Positions 29,768 through 38,079 of a DNA stretch of 38,148 nucleotides are shown here, in pieces. Within the stretch, counting starts at the first letter, position 1; each line of letters begins with the position of its first letter. Both the position numbers and the translations under genes were made by a program. The stretch comes from Haladaptatiplasma sp964454575 (lineage in GTDB: Archaea; Thermoplasmatota; Thermoplasmata; Halarchaeoplasmatales; Halarchaeoplasmataceae). The notes under the pieces are model-generated. The model was not told where the DNA came from and made no database searches. It was given only the letters and a program-made list of their open reading frames with translations. The stretch is taken from positions 1 through 38,148 of the forward strand of contig CAYVTG010000008.1 of NCBI GenBank assembly GCA_964454575.1, read 5' to 3'.

Positions 29768-31219
29768 TTATTCTTCCGGTTTTTTAGGCACATACTGTAC
29801 CTCGATCGCACCGGTACCTTGTGTTATGGGCTGACCTACGATTATGTTCTCTGTGACACCTTCGAGTTTATCTACTTCTCCAACTATTGCAGCTCGGAGT
29901 AAGTGCGTACTGGTTATCTCGAAAGCCGCTCTGGATAATACACTGGTCTTCTTACCGGATATACCATGCCGACCTATGGCTTTGATATCTCCTTCGTTGG
30001 TCATCATATCCGCAACCAGCATGATATGTCTAACATCCACTTCCAGACCCTGTTCGTTGAGTGTATCCAAAGCCTCTTTGATCACCGAATTTCTTGCAGC
30101 CTCTACACCTAATACATGGAATATCTCTACCGGACTGTTAGACATGGTGTTAGTGATATTTACCAAGTCCATCTGCAGAGTCTCTTCCAGGTTGGAACCT
30201 TCGGTATATATGATAAATTCTTCTCCAGTATCTCTGATGATCGCTCTTTTAACGCCGTCGAGACCCTTGATCTTTGTATTTTTAGCGGTTTCTATCGTCT
30301 GATGAAGTGTCGCGTATTTTCTTTCATCTTCCGGTAGGATTATATTGAGGGTCTTACCGGATTTTTCTACATCTCCCTTGATGCCTCTTGTTCCTTTCAA
30401 TTGATCTACCATCTGGTCAAGGTCGATGTTTGAAGATTTTATTTTGTCCATATCCGGTTTTATGACCACTTTTTTTTCTGCCATATCTATTTCAACATCG
30501 GCGATGTCGATCAACCTTGTAACCTCAATGTCTGATGCAAGTGTCTTCGCCTTATCTCTATCATGTTTGAACTCCTCTTTAAGATGTACCTCCATCATAG
30601 GTGTACTGGGTACCTTTCTTGCATCTACTACCTCTATCATCCTGGGCAGTCCTTGGGTAACGTTGACCTCTGCGACACCGGCGTAGTGGAATGTTTTCAT
30701 GGTCATCTGTGTTCCAGGTTCTCCGATAGATTGCGCACCCAGGATACCAACAGATTCCATAGGATCCACACGCCGGCTTTCGAATCTATCCACGATTATA
30801 TCTAGCATAAGTTCGTAGTCCTCTTCAGGTAATTCGATCTCTTCTATCTTATCTGCGGCATCTTCTACAGTCTTACGAGGGAGTTCATAACCCTTTTTTT
30901 CGCAGATCTTCAGTAACTTTTTTGCCACACCACCCAGAGAATCGACCTTTACAGGTATCTCCAGATCTTTAAGCTCCTGTTTCGTTTTCTTTGCCTTCTT
31001 TTTACTTTTCTTTTTCTTAGACTTTGATCTTTTCTTCTTGCCCTTTGAAACCTTTTCGTATACGTCTTCTCCCTTTTTCTTACCCAACTCCTTCACGAGT
31101 TCACCCTTGGTCATGCCTTGGACATCTCCGAGCAGGTAATCCTTTTCTGCTAATTCGGTTGCAACCTTCTCGTCGATCCCTCGTCGTATCAATGCATTGA
31201 TCGTATCTTTCTGTGCCAT
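29768..31219 (-). CDS. rpoA2: DNA-directed RNA polymerase subunit A'' (Rpo1C) with N-terminal extension
   Basis: A 483-residue subunit, about 80 residues longer than the core. The core (from about residue 85) includes SVGILGAQSIGEPGTQMTMK, TFHYAGVAEVNVTQGLPRM (the trigger-loop and bridge-helix neighbourhood), and the conserved C-terminal jaw and ENIIVGQPITQGTGAIEV. Residues 1-47 form a small helical unit (INALIRRGIDEKVATELAEK, LVKELGKKKG) resembling a UBA or SAP-like three-helix fold. Residues 48-80 are almost entirely Lys/Ser. It starts 2 bases after rpoA' ends. Confidence 0.95.
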   Translation of the reverse strand: MAQKDTINALIRRGIDEKVATELAEKDYLLGDVQGMTKGELVKELGKKKGEDVYEKVSKGKKKRSKSKKKKSKKKAKKTKQELKDLEIPVKVDSLGGVAKKLLKICEKKGYELPRKTVEDAADKIEEIELPEEDYELMLDIIVDRFESRRVDPMESVGILGAQSIGEPGTQMTMKTFHYAGVAEVNVTQGLPRMIEVVDARKVPSTPMMEVHLKEEFKHDRDKAKTLASDIEVTRLIDIADVEIDMAEKKVVIKPDMDKIKSSNIDLDQMVDQLKGTRGIKGDVEKSGKTLNIILPEDERKYATLHQTIETAKNTKIKGLDGVKRAIIRDTGEEFIIYTEGSNLEETLQMDLVNITNTMSNSPVEIFHVLGVEAARNSVIKEALDTLNEQGLEVDVRHIMLVADMMTNEGDIKAIGRHGISGKKTSVLSRAAFEITSTHLLRAAIVGEVDKLEGVTENIIVGQPITQGTGAIEVQYVPKKPEE

Positions 31220-31221
31220 GT

Positions 31222-33888
31222 TTACTTGCCTCCTCTCTTTAGGGCTTTGAGGTCCGTTATGATATCGTCCATGTCTATGGCTTTACCTTTGATACTACGC
31301 ATAGGGTCCACACCGTCTTCGCCGTACTTGAACTGTATGATGGTATCTGCCGGATTTCTTACACTTTCATCCGCATAAACCATCAAGTCCTCCAGTGCGT
31401 TGATAAGCCGTCTCTGCATGTAACCCGAACGACTGGTCCTGACTGCAGTGTCTACCAGACCTTCTCTACCACCCATACTGTGGAAGAAATATTCAACGGG
31501 ATTAAGTCCGTCTTTGTATGATGATTTAACGAATCCTCTAGCCTCAGCTCCGAGCTCACCTCTTTTGAAATGCGAAAGAGTACGTTCTTCGTAACCTCTA
31601 CTCGGTCGCTCCCCTCTGATAGCTTGTTGGCCTAGAGCGGCGGCCATCTGAGTAAGATTGAGCATACTGGCACGGGCACCGGTTCTCGCCATCTTGACCG
31701 CATTATTACCCATACCGAGATGTTTGCTGGCTATCTTGCCTGCGTTATCTCTGGCTTTACCCATACGCTGCATCGCCATGACTTCAAGGGTTTCTTTCAA
31801 AGTTCGGCCCGGCATCTCTTCTAGTTCTCCGTCGTTATATGATTCCGCAAGTTTTCTAACATCGTCTTCCGCTTCTAGGAGAATATTCCTTATCTGCTTC
31901 TTTGCCTTTCGTGGAACGTCTTCATCCTCTATGGAAGTGGTGAAACCTTTCAGAGTTATAACACCGAGGGATAATCGGGTGATCCTGTCGATGAACAGCC
32001 TCGCTTCATTCGTTCCGAAATCTCTCGCTATCTTGTCAACTATCTGACCTTTGAATGCACCCACTGCATTTTCGTCGATGGTACCCGATAAGAGTTTACC
32101 ATCCTCTATGACAACGAAAGCGTCTTTGTCGCACTCTATACCTTTACAGACATCACAGTTCTCGCATATCGAAGATCGGAACTCAGCGTTCAGATCTTCC
32201 GGTAAAAAAGTGCTGAAGATATCCTTTCCTTTCCACACCCTTTCGTTTCCTTCTATGATAGGTTCCGGGTATTTTTCTATAGTTATATTTGAAAATATAC
32301 TCACAACCTCTCGTCTGGTGTATAATGGATTTTGGTATGTAAGGAAGAATAAGCCGGTGATATGATCCTGTATAGCACCGATTATAGGACCGCCAAAACG
32401 CGGTGATAGTATATGTTCCTGAACCATCATCATCACCTTTGCTTCAGCTCGTGATTCTTCGCTCTGAAGCACATGAAGATTCATCTCGTCACCGTCAAAA
32501 TCGGCGTTGTAAGGTGGACAAACCGCCAGGTTCATCCTGAACGTTTTACCCGGGACTATCTTGACTTCATGTGCCATCATAGACATCCGATGTAAGGAGG
32601 GCTGTCTGTTGAATAGAACAACATCTCCTTCTTTCAATCCTCTTTCTACGGTGAAACCGACCTCTATCTTTTCGGCGACCGTTTCTGCATTTGTTTCAGT
32701 CAATCGGATACGTCTACCATCGGTCCGTATTATGTAATTCACACCTGGTACGTATTTGTCACGCTCCCATGGTTCCGGACCTTTGAGTACCATATCTCTT
32801 ATGATCTCTATATTTTCTGTCGTTACCCTCATGGGTACCGTGAGTTCGCGGGCAGCCCTTATGGGAACGCCCACTTGATTTATAGAAAGCCATGGATCCG
32901 GAGATATCACGGTCCTGGATGAAAAATTCACACGCTTACCGCTTAGATTCTGTCTGAATCTACCGTCCTTACCTTTAAGTCTCTGTATCAAGGTTTTAAG
33001 TGAACGTCCACTGCGGTGTCTTGCCGGGGGTATACCCGAAGTTTGGTTGTCAAAGTAGGTAGTAACGTGGTATTGTAATAGATCCCAAAGGTCTTCGACG
33101 ATCAATTGTGGTGAACCTATATCCCTGTTATCTCTCAAACGCTGGTTGATCCTGAGTATGTCCACCAATTTGTGAGTGAGGTCATCCTCGGAACGATCTC
33201 CCGATTCCAGTGTGATCGACGGTCTAACTGTAACCGGAGGTACAAGTAGCACTTTCAAAATCAGCCATTCAGGGCGCACGACTTCGGGATTCATTCCCAT
33301 AGGTATCAGATCTCTATCAGGGATCCGTTCCATCCTCACCCTTACTTCTTTCGGAGTGAGTTTTCTGTTGTCTTCTCTGAATGTAGTCGGTTTATCTAGC
33401 ATTATCTTCAATTGCGGAGCTTCACAGTGAGGGCACACGGAACTTTTTTGTGCAGTGAATGAGATCTTCTTTGCGAGAGCCCTCATATCAAGAGAGTCTC
33501 CACCCAGGTGTTCAAGTCGCTTTATAGACGCGATATATTCTTCTCGCTCCTCGTCCGTCATCAGTATTCTACCGCACTCGCAGCACGTAGTTCTTAATAA
33601 TTTCTTTATCTCTTTTACGTATCCTACGTGGATAACTGGCATGGCTAGCTCGATGTGTCCAAAATGGCCCGAGCACTGATCTACCCTGCCTCCGCATGTT
33701 TTACATCGGAGACCAGGTTCGATAACACCAAGGTGTGTGTCCATGAGTCCCATGTCTATGGGGAATCCATCGTCATCATAGGTATCAGGTGTGATTATCT
33801 TCGTGGCAGATAATTTTCTTATCTCCTCTGGTGACATGTATGAAAACTTTATAGTTCCTACTCTTTTTGAGATACCTCTTCGCATCAT
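31222..33888 (-). CDS. rpoA1: DNA-directed RNA polymerase subunit A' (Rpo1N)
   Basis: The 888-residue N-terminal half of the largest subunit. The catalytic Mg motif YNADFDGDEMNLHV is intact. Zinc motifs are CKTCGGRVDQCSGHFGH near the N terminus and CCECGRIL with CPHC in the clamp. The active-site approach (RQNLSGKRVNFSSRTVISPDP, rudder and lid region) and the bridge-helix-preceding SRGYEERTLSHF, FFHSMGGREGLVDTAVRTSRSGYMQRR (cited only in part: FFHSMGGREGLVDTAV) are typical. It overlaps rpoB by 4 bases and precedes rpoA'' by 2. Confidence 0.97.
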   Translation of the reverse strand: MMRRGISKRVGTIKFSYMSPEEIRKLSATKIITPDTYDDDGFPIDMGLMDTHLGVIEPGLRCKTCGGRVDQCSGHFGHIELAMPVIHVGYVKEIKKLLRTTCCECGRILMTDEEREEYIASIKRLEHLGGDSLDMRALAKKISFTAQKSSVCPHCEAPQLKIMLDKPTTFREDNRKLTPKEVRVRMERIPDRDLIPMGMNPEVVRPEWLILKVLLVPPVTVRPSITLESGDRSEDDLTHKLVDILRINQRLRDNRDIGSPQLIVEDLWDLLQYHVTTYFDNQTSGIPPARHRSGRSLKTLIQRLKGKDGRFRQNLSGKRVNFSSRTVISPDPWLSINQVGVPIRAARELTVPMRVTTENIEIIRDMVLKGPEPWERDKYVPGVNYIIRTDGRRIRLTETNAETVAEKIEVGFTVERGLKEGDVVLFNRQPSLHRMSMMAHEVKIVPGKTFRMNLAVCPPYNADFDGDEMNLHVLQSEESRAEAKVMMMVQEHILSPRFGGPIIGAIQDHITGLFFLTYQNPLYTRREVVSIFSNITIEKYPEPIIEGNERVWKGKDIFSTFLPEDLNAEFRSSICENCDVCKGIECDKDAFVVIEDGKLLSGTIDENAVGAFKGQIVDKIARDFGTNEARLFIDRITRLSLGVITLKGFTTSIEDEDVPRKAKKQIRNILLEAEDDVRKLAESYNDGELEEMPGRTLKETLEVMAMQRMGKARDNAGKIASKHLGMGNNAVKMARTGARASMLNLTQMAAALGQQAIRGERPSRGYEERTLSHFKRGELGAEARGFVKSSYKDGLNPVEYFFHSMGGREGLVDTAVRTSRSGYMQRRLINALEDLMVYADESVRNPADTIIQFKYGEDGVDPMRSIKGKAIDMDDIITDLKALKRGGK

Positions 33889-36800
33889 TTCAAATCCTCC
33901 AGTTGTAACCTCATAGTGACTCCTAGCGACCTCAGTTCATCCATCAATAACTTGAATGCATAACTGGTCTGTATCTTATGGACATTGGATCTTTCACCAC
34001 ATACGGGGCATCTTAATTCGTCGTTACTGTCGAGCACTGCAACGTGACCGCAGGCCGAGTTGCCGCAGATGTATTCTGTCGTACCGTCTGATTGATCCAA
34101 CAATCTGTCCTTGATCACCATCGCGGCTCCATGACCTATCAGGCAATCTCTTTCCATCTCACCGAAACGCAGGCCACCTTGACGTGAACGCCCTTCAGTC
34201 GGCTGCCTGGTGAGTATCTGAACAGGCCCTCTGGAACGCATGTGCAGTTTGCCAGAAACCATGTGATGGAGTTTTTGGTAATATATGACTCCTACAAAAA
34301 CTTCGGATTGCAGCATCTTACCGGTCCTTCCATCATAGAATATCTCCGTACCGTTGTGCTTGAATCCTGCGTTAGTTAAGGCATTTCTCAGTGATTCTTC
34401 CTTCTCACCGCTGAATGGAGTGCCGTCGACGAACCTTCCTTCAAGAGACGCCACCTTTCCACCGAGCATCTCAAGAACGTGCCCGACGGTCATCCTTGAA
34501 GGTATAGCGTGAGGGTTGATTATTAGATCCGGGACCAATCCGTCTTCGGTGAAGGGAAGGTCCTCTGGTTCTACCAGTCTTCCGATAACCCCCTTTTGAC
34601 CGTGTCTAGATGCAAATTTATCTCCCAATTCGGGTATCCTTTGATCTCTAACCTTCGTTTTTACAACCCTGCTGCCATCAGAAGATTCCGTCAGCATAAC
34701 AGAATCTACCCATCCTTTTTCTCTGGGCCGAACTATCTTAGAGGTTTCTCTTCTCTTCTGTGGCGCCATGAAGTCTGTATCTTCTTCAAGGAAACGTGGA
34801 GGCGAAGTCTTTCCTACAAGTACGTCTCCACCGTTAACTCTTACTTCTGGATTTATCAGACCGTCTTCGTCTAAATATTTATAGAATTGATCGCTTCTAG
34901 CTCCTCTAACATCCGGGTCTGGTATCTCGAAGTGATCTTCTTGTCCACCAGGGTATCTCCTCTCTTCAGTAGTATAGGTTCTGAAGAAACTAGATCTTCC
35001 GAGACCTCGATCTATCGAGCCTCTATTGAAGATCAATGCATCCTCCATATTATATCCGTGGTAAGACATCACTGTGACCACATAGTTCTGTCCTGCCGGT
35101 CGTTCGTTGAAGTTAACGAATTCCATGGATTTTGTCTGCAGCAGCGATTTTTGAGGATAATGTAGTAAATGTTCTCTTGTATCTGGTCGGATTCTGTAGT
35201 TCGATGACGGGAGCCCTAGAGATTGTTTTAACATGTTCGCACCCATGGAACATCGGGGAGCTGCGTTATGCGGTCCGTAAGGTATGAGTCCGGTCGATGC
35301 ACCAAGTACCAGTACGGGATCGAGTTCGAGATGTGTGTGTTCCTTTTCTAGCAGTATCTCTGATTCCATCTCCTCTCCGCATGTTTTACATTCGAGTTTT
35401 GCAGAATCCGCCTTCTGGTCGCCCATGTTCTTCCATCTTACATCCGATGGTGCTAAGGGTTTGTTGCATCCCGAACAGTGAGACGGTGTTTTCACCGGGA
35501 TCATACACACGTATATATCTTCTTCTTCTTCGGCGTCCATCCATTCCATCATACCTTTGGCAAATAGATCCTTTATCCCCATGCGCCCACTGACGATATC
35601 ATCCATCATCTCTGCGGTAAGTTTAGTGTGACCGTTTTCTACTATCAACAGCGGTCGGCGCACACGTCCTTCTCCGCAGTTGATTATGATCTCCCCCATC
35701 TTTGCATCGTACCTGATGTTGACTTGGCCCGAGATCACACCTTCTCTTCTCTTCTGCCTTACTTTATCAACGAAGCCTCGTGGGTCATCGGTTACACCGA
35801 TCAGATCTCCATTCATATACACCTTTTCTTTATTGTCCTCTCCCATCTTCTCCAGACCGATGTCGTAAAGTTTCCACTGAACGTCCATTGCGTTGGTACC
35901 TTTGGCAACATCAACGATGAGTGCGGATGTTTTTACCAATCCACAGTTCTGTCCTTCAGGTGTTTCGTTGGGACAAAGTCGTCCCCACTGTGTTGCATGA
36001 AGCTCTCTTGCTTCGAAATGCGGTTGACTTCTAGATAAAGGAGATTTAACCCTTCTGAGATGACTTATAGAACTCATGTTGGTAGTACGGTCTAATAATT
36101 GTGATAATCCTGTACGTCCGCCAACCCAGTTGCCTGTCGCCATGGCGTGTTGGATCTTGTTGGTCATAAGGTCCGGTCTTATGGAAGAAGAGATCCGTAT
36201 CTCACCTTTACGGGAATAATTTCTCTCCAGTTGATACTTAAGATCCTTCAATAAGTTCACCAATGAAACTCTGAATAGGTCCGCTATCAGGTCCCCGGCG
36301 AGTTTTAGCCGCTTATTAGCATAATGATCCTTATCGTCTGCGTCCCTTTTACCGTTCTTCAGATCCAATATCGCCTGCGCCATCCTTCCAAGGAAGACAG
36401 CTTTCTTCTTTCTATCTTCTTCGTTATCTCCTAAGTGAGGTAGTAAGGACCTGTCAAGTATAGATTCGATCTTTCTTTTTCTGTACTCTTCTGCTTGACC
36501 CTGGGCAAACTTTCGCTCCAGGTATGAGAGTGCATCTTGCTGCTCGTAAACACCGTTGGGAGAGTATTCTTCTTCATCCTGTCCCATCTCTATATTCGCT
36601 AAAACGGTGTATGCCATGTCAGGATCTTTAACTATAGTATTGTATATGTCTGTATCCTCATCCAGCCCAAGGGCCTTCATCAGTATAACAAGAGGTATTT
36701 CGCCCCGGGTCGATGGTATGGAAACGGCTATCGTACCGTCCTTTTTCCTTTCCATCACCGTGAGTGCTCTATAACCGTGTCTTTGTGAGAATATTTTTGC

Positions 36801-37514
36801 AACCTCTATCTGTCTGCCATATCTCTCATTTATCTCACACATGATACGGTTAGAAGCCATATCTTCAACCGCCATGAGGTTTCTTTCTGTACCACCGATG
36901 ATAAAGTAACCCATAGGGTCCTTCGGGTCCTCGTCCAAAGCGATAAGCTTCTCTTCATAACTCATCTCTGCTGATTCCTCAGCATCGATCCCAAGCATCT
37001 CTTCCATGGTACTGTCTATGTTATCCGGATGCAAGTTGCAATTTTTCGAACCTATCATAACCGGCAGTTTTCCGATGGGTATCCACTCAGGTTCACCTTC
37101 ATATTCTTCACTTGTATTGGGATTCTCGACCATGCTAAAGCTGAGTTCCAAAGTTGCTTCATAATGCATATCTCTCAAACGCGCTTCCATGGGTGTCAGA
37201 TGGTGTCGCTGACCGCTGGCTTCCTGCACATCCGGCCGGTTCAATTTCAGCGTTCTCTCAGAATCCGGATCTATCCTATCATCATCCGTTCTTTTTCTTC
37301 CCACCCGGATGATAATATCTCTTCCATCCACCTTTTCCGGATCGAGTTTGATTATACCCCAATTAGTCTCATCGTATCCTATACGTATATTATCGATTAT
37401 ATTCTGCGCTCTGTTGTTTGGGTTGTCCCTCGTCGGAATGAATTCGTTATAGGATTCCAGATGATGACTGACAACGTTTATCTCTCTGAAGAAAGCGTCT
37501 ACTAATTCTTTCAT
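33885..37514 (-). CDS. rpoB: DNA-directed RNA polymerase subunit B (Rpo2), unsplit, with zinc-ribbon insertion
   Basis: A 1209-residue intact second-largest subunit; many methanogens and haloarchaea split it into B' and B''. Core landmarks include CPNETPEGQNCGLVK, PRCSMGANMLKQSLG, SYHGYNMEDALIFN, KFASRHGQKGVIG and the C-terminal zinc ribbon (CGNSACGH, CPVCGERS). Between EEEEDIYVCMIPVKT and EHTHLELDPVLVLG there is an added segment with CSGC (about 678-683) and CKTCG (about 708), which would fold as a zinc ribbon. Most archaeal RpoB proteins have only a short link there. A GGATG/GTGAG stretch precedes ATG 37514, 25 bases after rpoH. Confidence 0.97.
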   Translation of the reverse strand: MKELVDAFFREINVVSHHLESYNEFIPTRDNPNNRAQNIIDNIRIGYDETNWGIIKLDPEKVDGRDIIIRVGRKRTDDDRIDPDSERTLKLNRPDVQEASGQRHHLTPMEARLRDMHYEATLELSFSMVENPNTSEEYEGEPEWIPIGKLPVMIGSKNCNLHPDNIDSTMEEMLGIDAEESAEMSYEEKLIALDEDPKDPMGYFIIGGTERNLMAVEDMASNRIMCEINERYGRQIEVAKIFSQRHGYRALTVMERKKDGTIAVSIPSTRGEIPLVILMKALGLDEDTDIYNTIVKDPDMAYTVLANIEMGQDEEEYSPNGVYEQQDALSYLERKFAQGQAEEYRKRKIESILDRSLLPHLGDNEEDRKKKAVFLGRMAQAILDLKNGKRDADDKDHYANKRLKLAGDLIADLFRVSLVNLLKDLKYQLERNYSRKGEIRISSSIRPDLMTNKIQHAMATGNWVGGRTGLSQLLDRTTNMSSISHLRRVKSPLSRSQPHFEARELHATQWGRLCPNETPEGQNCGLVKTSALIVDVAKGTNAMDVQWKLYDIGLEKMGEDNKEKVYMNGDLIGVTDDPRGFVDKVRQKRREGVISGQVNIRYDAKMGEIIINCGEGRVRRPLLIVENGHTKLTAEMMDDIVSGRMGIKDLFAKGMMEWMDAEEEEDIYVCMIPVKTPSHCSGCNKPLAPSDVRWKNMGDQKADSAKLECKTCGEEMESEILLEKEHTHLELDPVLVLGASTGLIPYGPHNAAPRCSMGANMLKQSLGLPSSNYRIRPDTREHLLHYPQKSLLQTKSMEFVNFNERPAGQNYVVTVMSYHGYNMEDALIFNRGSIDRGLGRSSFFRTYTTEERRYPGGQEDHFEIPDPDVRGARSDQFYKYLDEDGLINPEVRVNGGDVLVGKTSPPRFLEEDTDFMAPQKRRETSKIVRPREKGWVDSVMLTESSDGSRVVKTKVRDQRIPELGDKFASRHGQKGVIGRLVEPEDLPFTEDGLVPDLIINPHAIPSRMTVGHVLEMLGGKVASLEGRFVDGTPFSGEKEESLRNALTNAGFKHNGTEIFYDGRTGKMLQSEVFVGVIYYQKLHHMVSGKLHMRSRGPVQILTRQPTEGRSRQGGLRFGEMERDCLIGHGAAMVIKDRLLDQSDGTTEYICGNSACGHVAVLDSNDELRCPVCGERSNVHKIQTSYAFKLLMDELRSLGVTMRLQLEDLK

Positions 37515-37539
37515 TTTTTACTCACATCCTCTAGTATCA

Positions 37540-37794
37540 TTATCGCTTAACCACCAGGCGGTAGGCTTTGGACAGGCCGGCAGTGGAACTCTCACGCTCT
37601 ACTTCGATCATCCGACCTTCTTTTATGTCTCCGGATAACTCGATCAGTTGTTTTACTGCGGGATCGGATTTCAATATTTTTGGAAGCTTGTTCTTTGAGG
37701 TGCCTAGGCCTCTAATTATTTCTTCTTCGTCTTCTTCGGGAACTAGGCGGTGTACGGGTACCATAGCGTGTTTCATCACGTTCAAACTACCCAT
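37540..37794 (-). CDS. rpoH: DNA-directed RNA polymerase subunit H (Rpo5)
   Basis: The 84-residue archaeal equivalent of the eukaryotic RPB5 C-terminal domain. HAMVPVHRLVPEEDEEEII, KLPKILKSDPAVKQL and GRMIEVERESSTAG, with YRLVVKR at the end, are diagnostic. It is the first gene of the rpoH-B-A'-A''-rpl30e-nusA operon. An in-frame ATG at 37776 (MKHAMVP) is an alternative start; GGGGG before 37794 favours the longer form. Confidence 0.95.
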   Translation of the reverse strand: MGSLNVMKHAMVPVHRLVPEEDEEEIIRGLGTSKNKLPKILKSDPAVKQLIELSGDIKEGRMIEVERESSTAGLSKAYRLVVKR

Positions 37795-37861
37795 ATTTTG
37801 CCCCCTTCATCGGTTTTGTTGTGATTCATAGCGGGTTCTCTCCATACATCTGCCTTTGGGT

Positions 37862-37869
37862 TTTATATA
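37862..37869 (-). promoter_or_regulatory. rpoH: TATA box of the RNA polymerase operon
   Basis: Minus-strand TATATAAA, about 68 bases before the rpoH ATG. Transcription starting near 37840 would give a leader of about 45 bases. A perfect 6-bp inverted repeat, ACCCTT...AAGGGT (37869-37886), lies at its upstream (BRE) edge and could be an operator or a tRNA-end structure. Confidence 0.6.
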
Positions 37870-37914
37870 CCCTTTTACGGAAGGGTGCTCCGTGCCAAAG
37901 TGGGCCCGTGGGGA

Positions 37915-37943
37915 TTTTCGGGATGCGCCTGATAAGCGATCCT
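37915..37943 (-). other. tRNA-Lys intron 2, in the T-loop (29 nt)
   Basis: The second bulge-helix-bulge: exon TTCG pairs with intron-end CGAA (4 bp), bulges are ATA and AAT, the inner stem is GGAT/ATCC continued by CGC/GCG with one bulged C, and the outer stem is the T-stem TGGGG/CCCCA. Cutting after the second base of each bulge gives T-loop TTCGATT. Confidence 0.85.
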
Positions 37944-37982
37944 ATCGAACCCCAGACCACCTGGTTAAAAGCCAGATGCTCT

Positions 37983-38012
37983 ATCCAGGGATAGGCATAG
38001 CTGCTTTATCCT
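37983..38012 (-). other. tRNA-Lys intron 1, in the D-loop (30 nt)
   Basis: A strict bulge-helix-bulge is visible: exon CCAG pairs with intron-end CTGG (4 bp). A three-base bulge GTA follows the first strand and ATA follows the second. An inner stem GGATA/TATCC closes the intron loop and GCTC/GAGC lies outside. Cutting after the second base of each bulge joins AGCCAGGT to AGAGC and restores a normal D-arm. Confidence 0.85.
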
Positions 38013-38071
38013 ACCTGGCTGAGCTACAGGCCCAAAGTTCAGCAAGCGTTTTAGGAGCTAAAAGGAGGTAG

Positions 38072-38079
38072 TATTTATA
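38072..38079 (-). promoter_or_regulatory. TATA box of the tRNA-Lys gene
   Basis: Minus-strand TATAAATA, 38 bases before the tRNA 5' end. Initiation about 25 bases downstream would leave a leader of about 15 bases to be removed by RNase P. Confidence 0.6.

Larger units (their letters stand above)
37901..38033 (-). tRNA. tRNA-Lys (anticodon UUU), interrupted by two introns
   Basis: On the minus strand the gene runs 38033 to 37901. After removing the two introns it gives a 74-base tRNA: acceptor GGGCCTG/CGGGCCC (one G-U pair), D-stem GCTC/GAGC with loop AGCCAGGTA, anticodon stem TCTGG/CCAGG with loop CTTTTAA (anticodon TTT at 37969-37967), variable TGGTC, T-stem TGGGG/CCCCA with loop TTCGATT, and discriminator A. 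CCA is not encoded. Exons are 38033-38013, 37982-37944 and 37914-37901. No intron is at the usual position 37/38. It is read in the same direction as the polymerase operon, with its own TATA box. Confidence 0.93.

Noticed and set aside
37856..38071. Plus-strand frame over the tRNA-Lys gene
   Set aside because: Antisense to a structurally proven tRNA.
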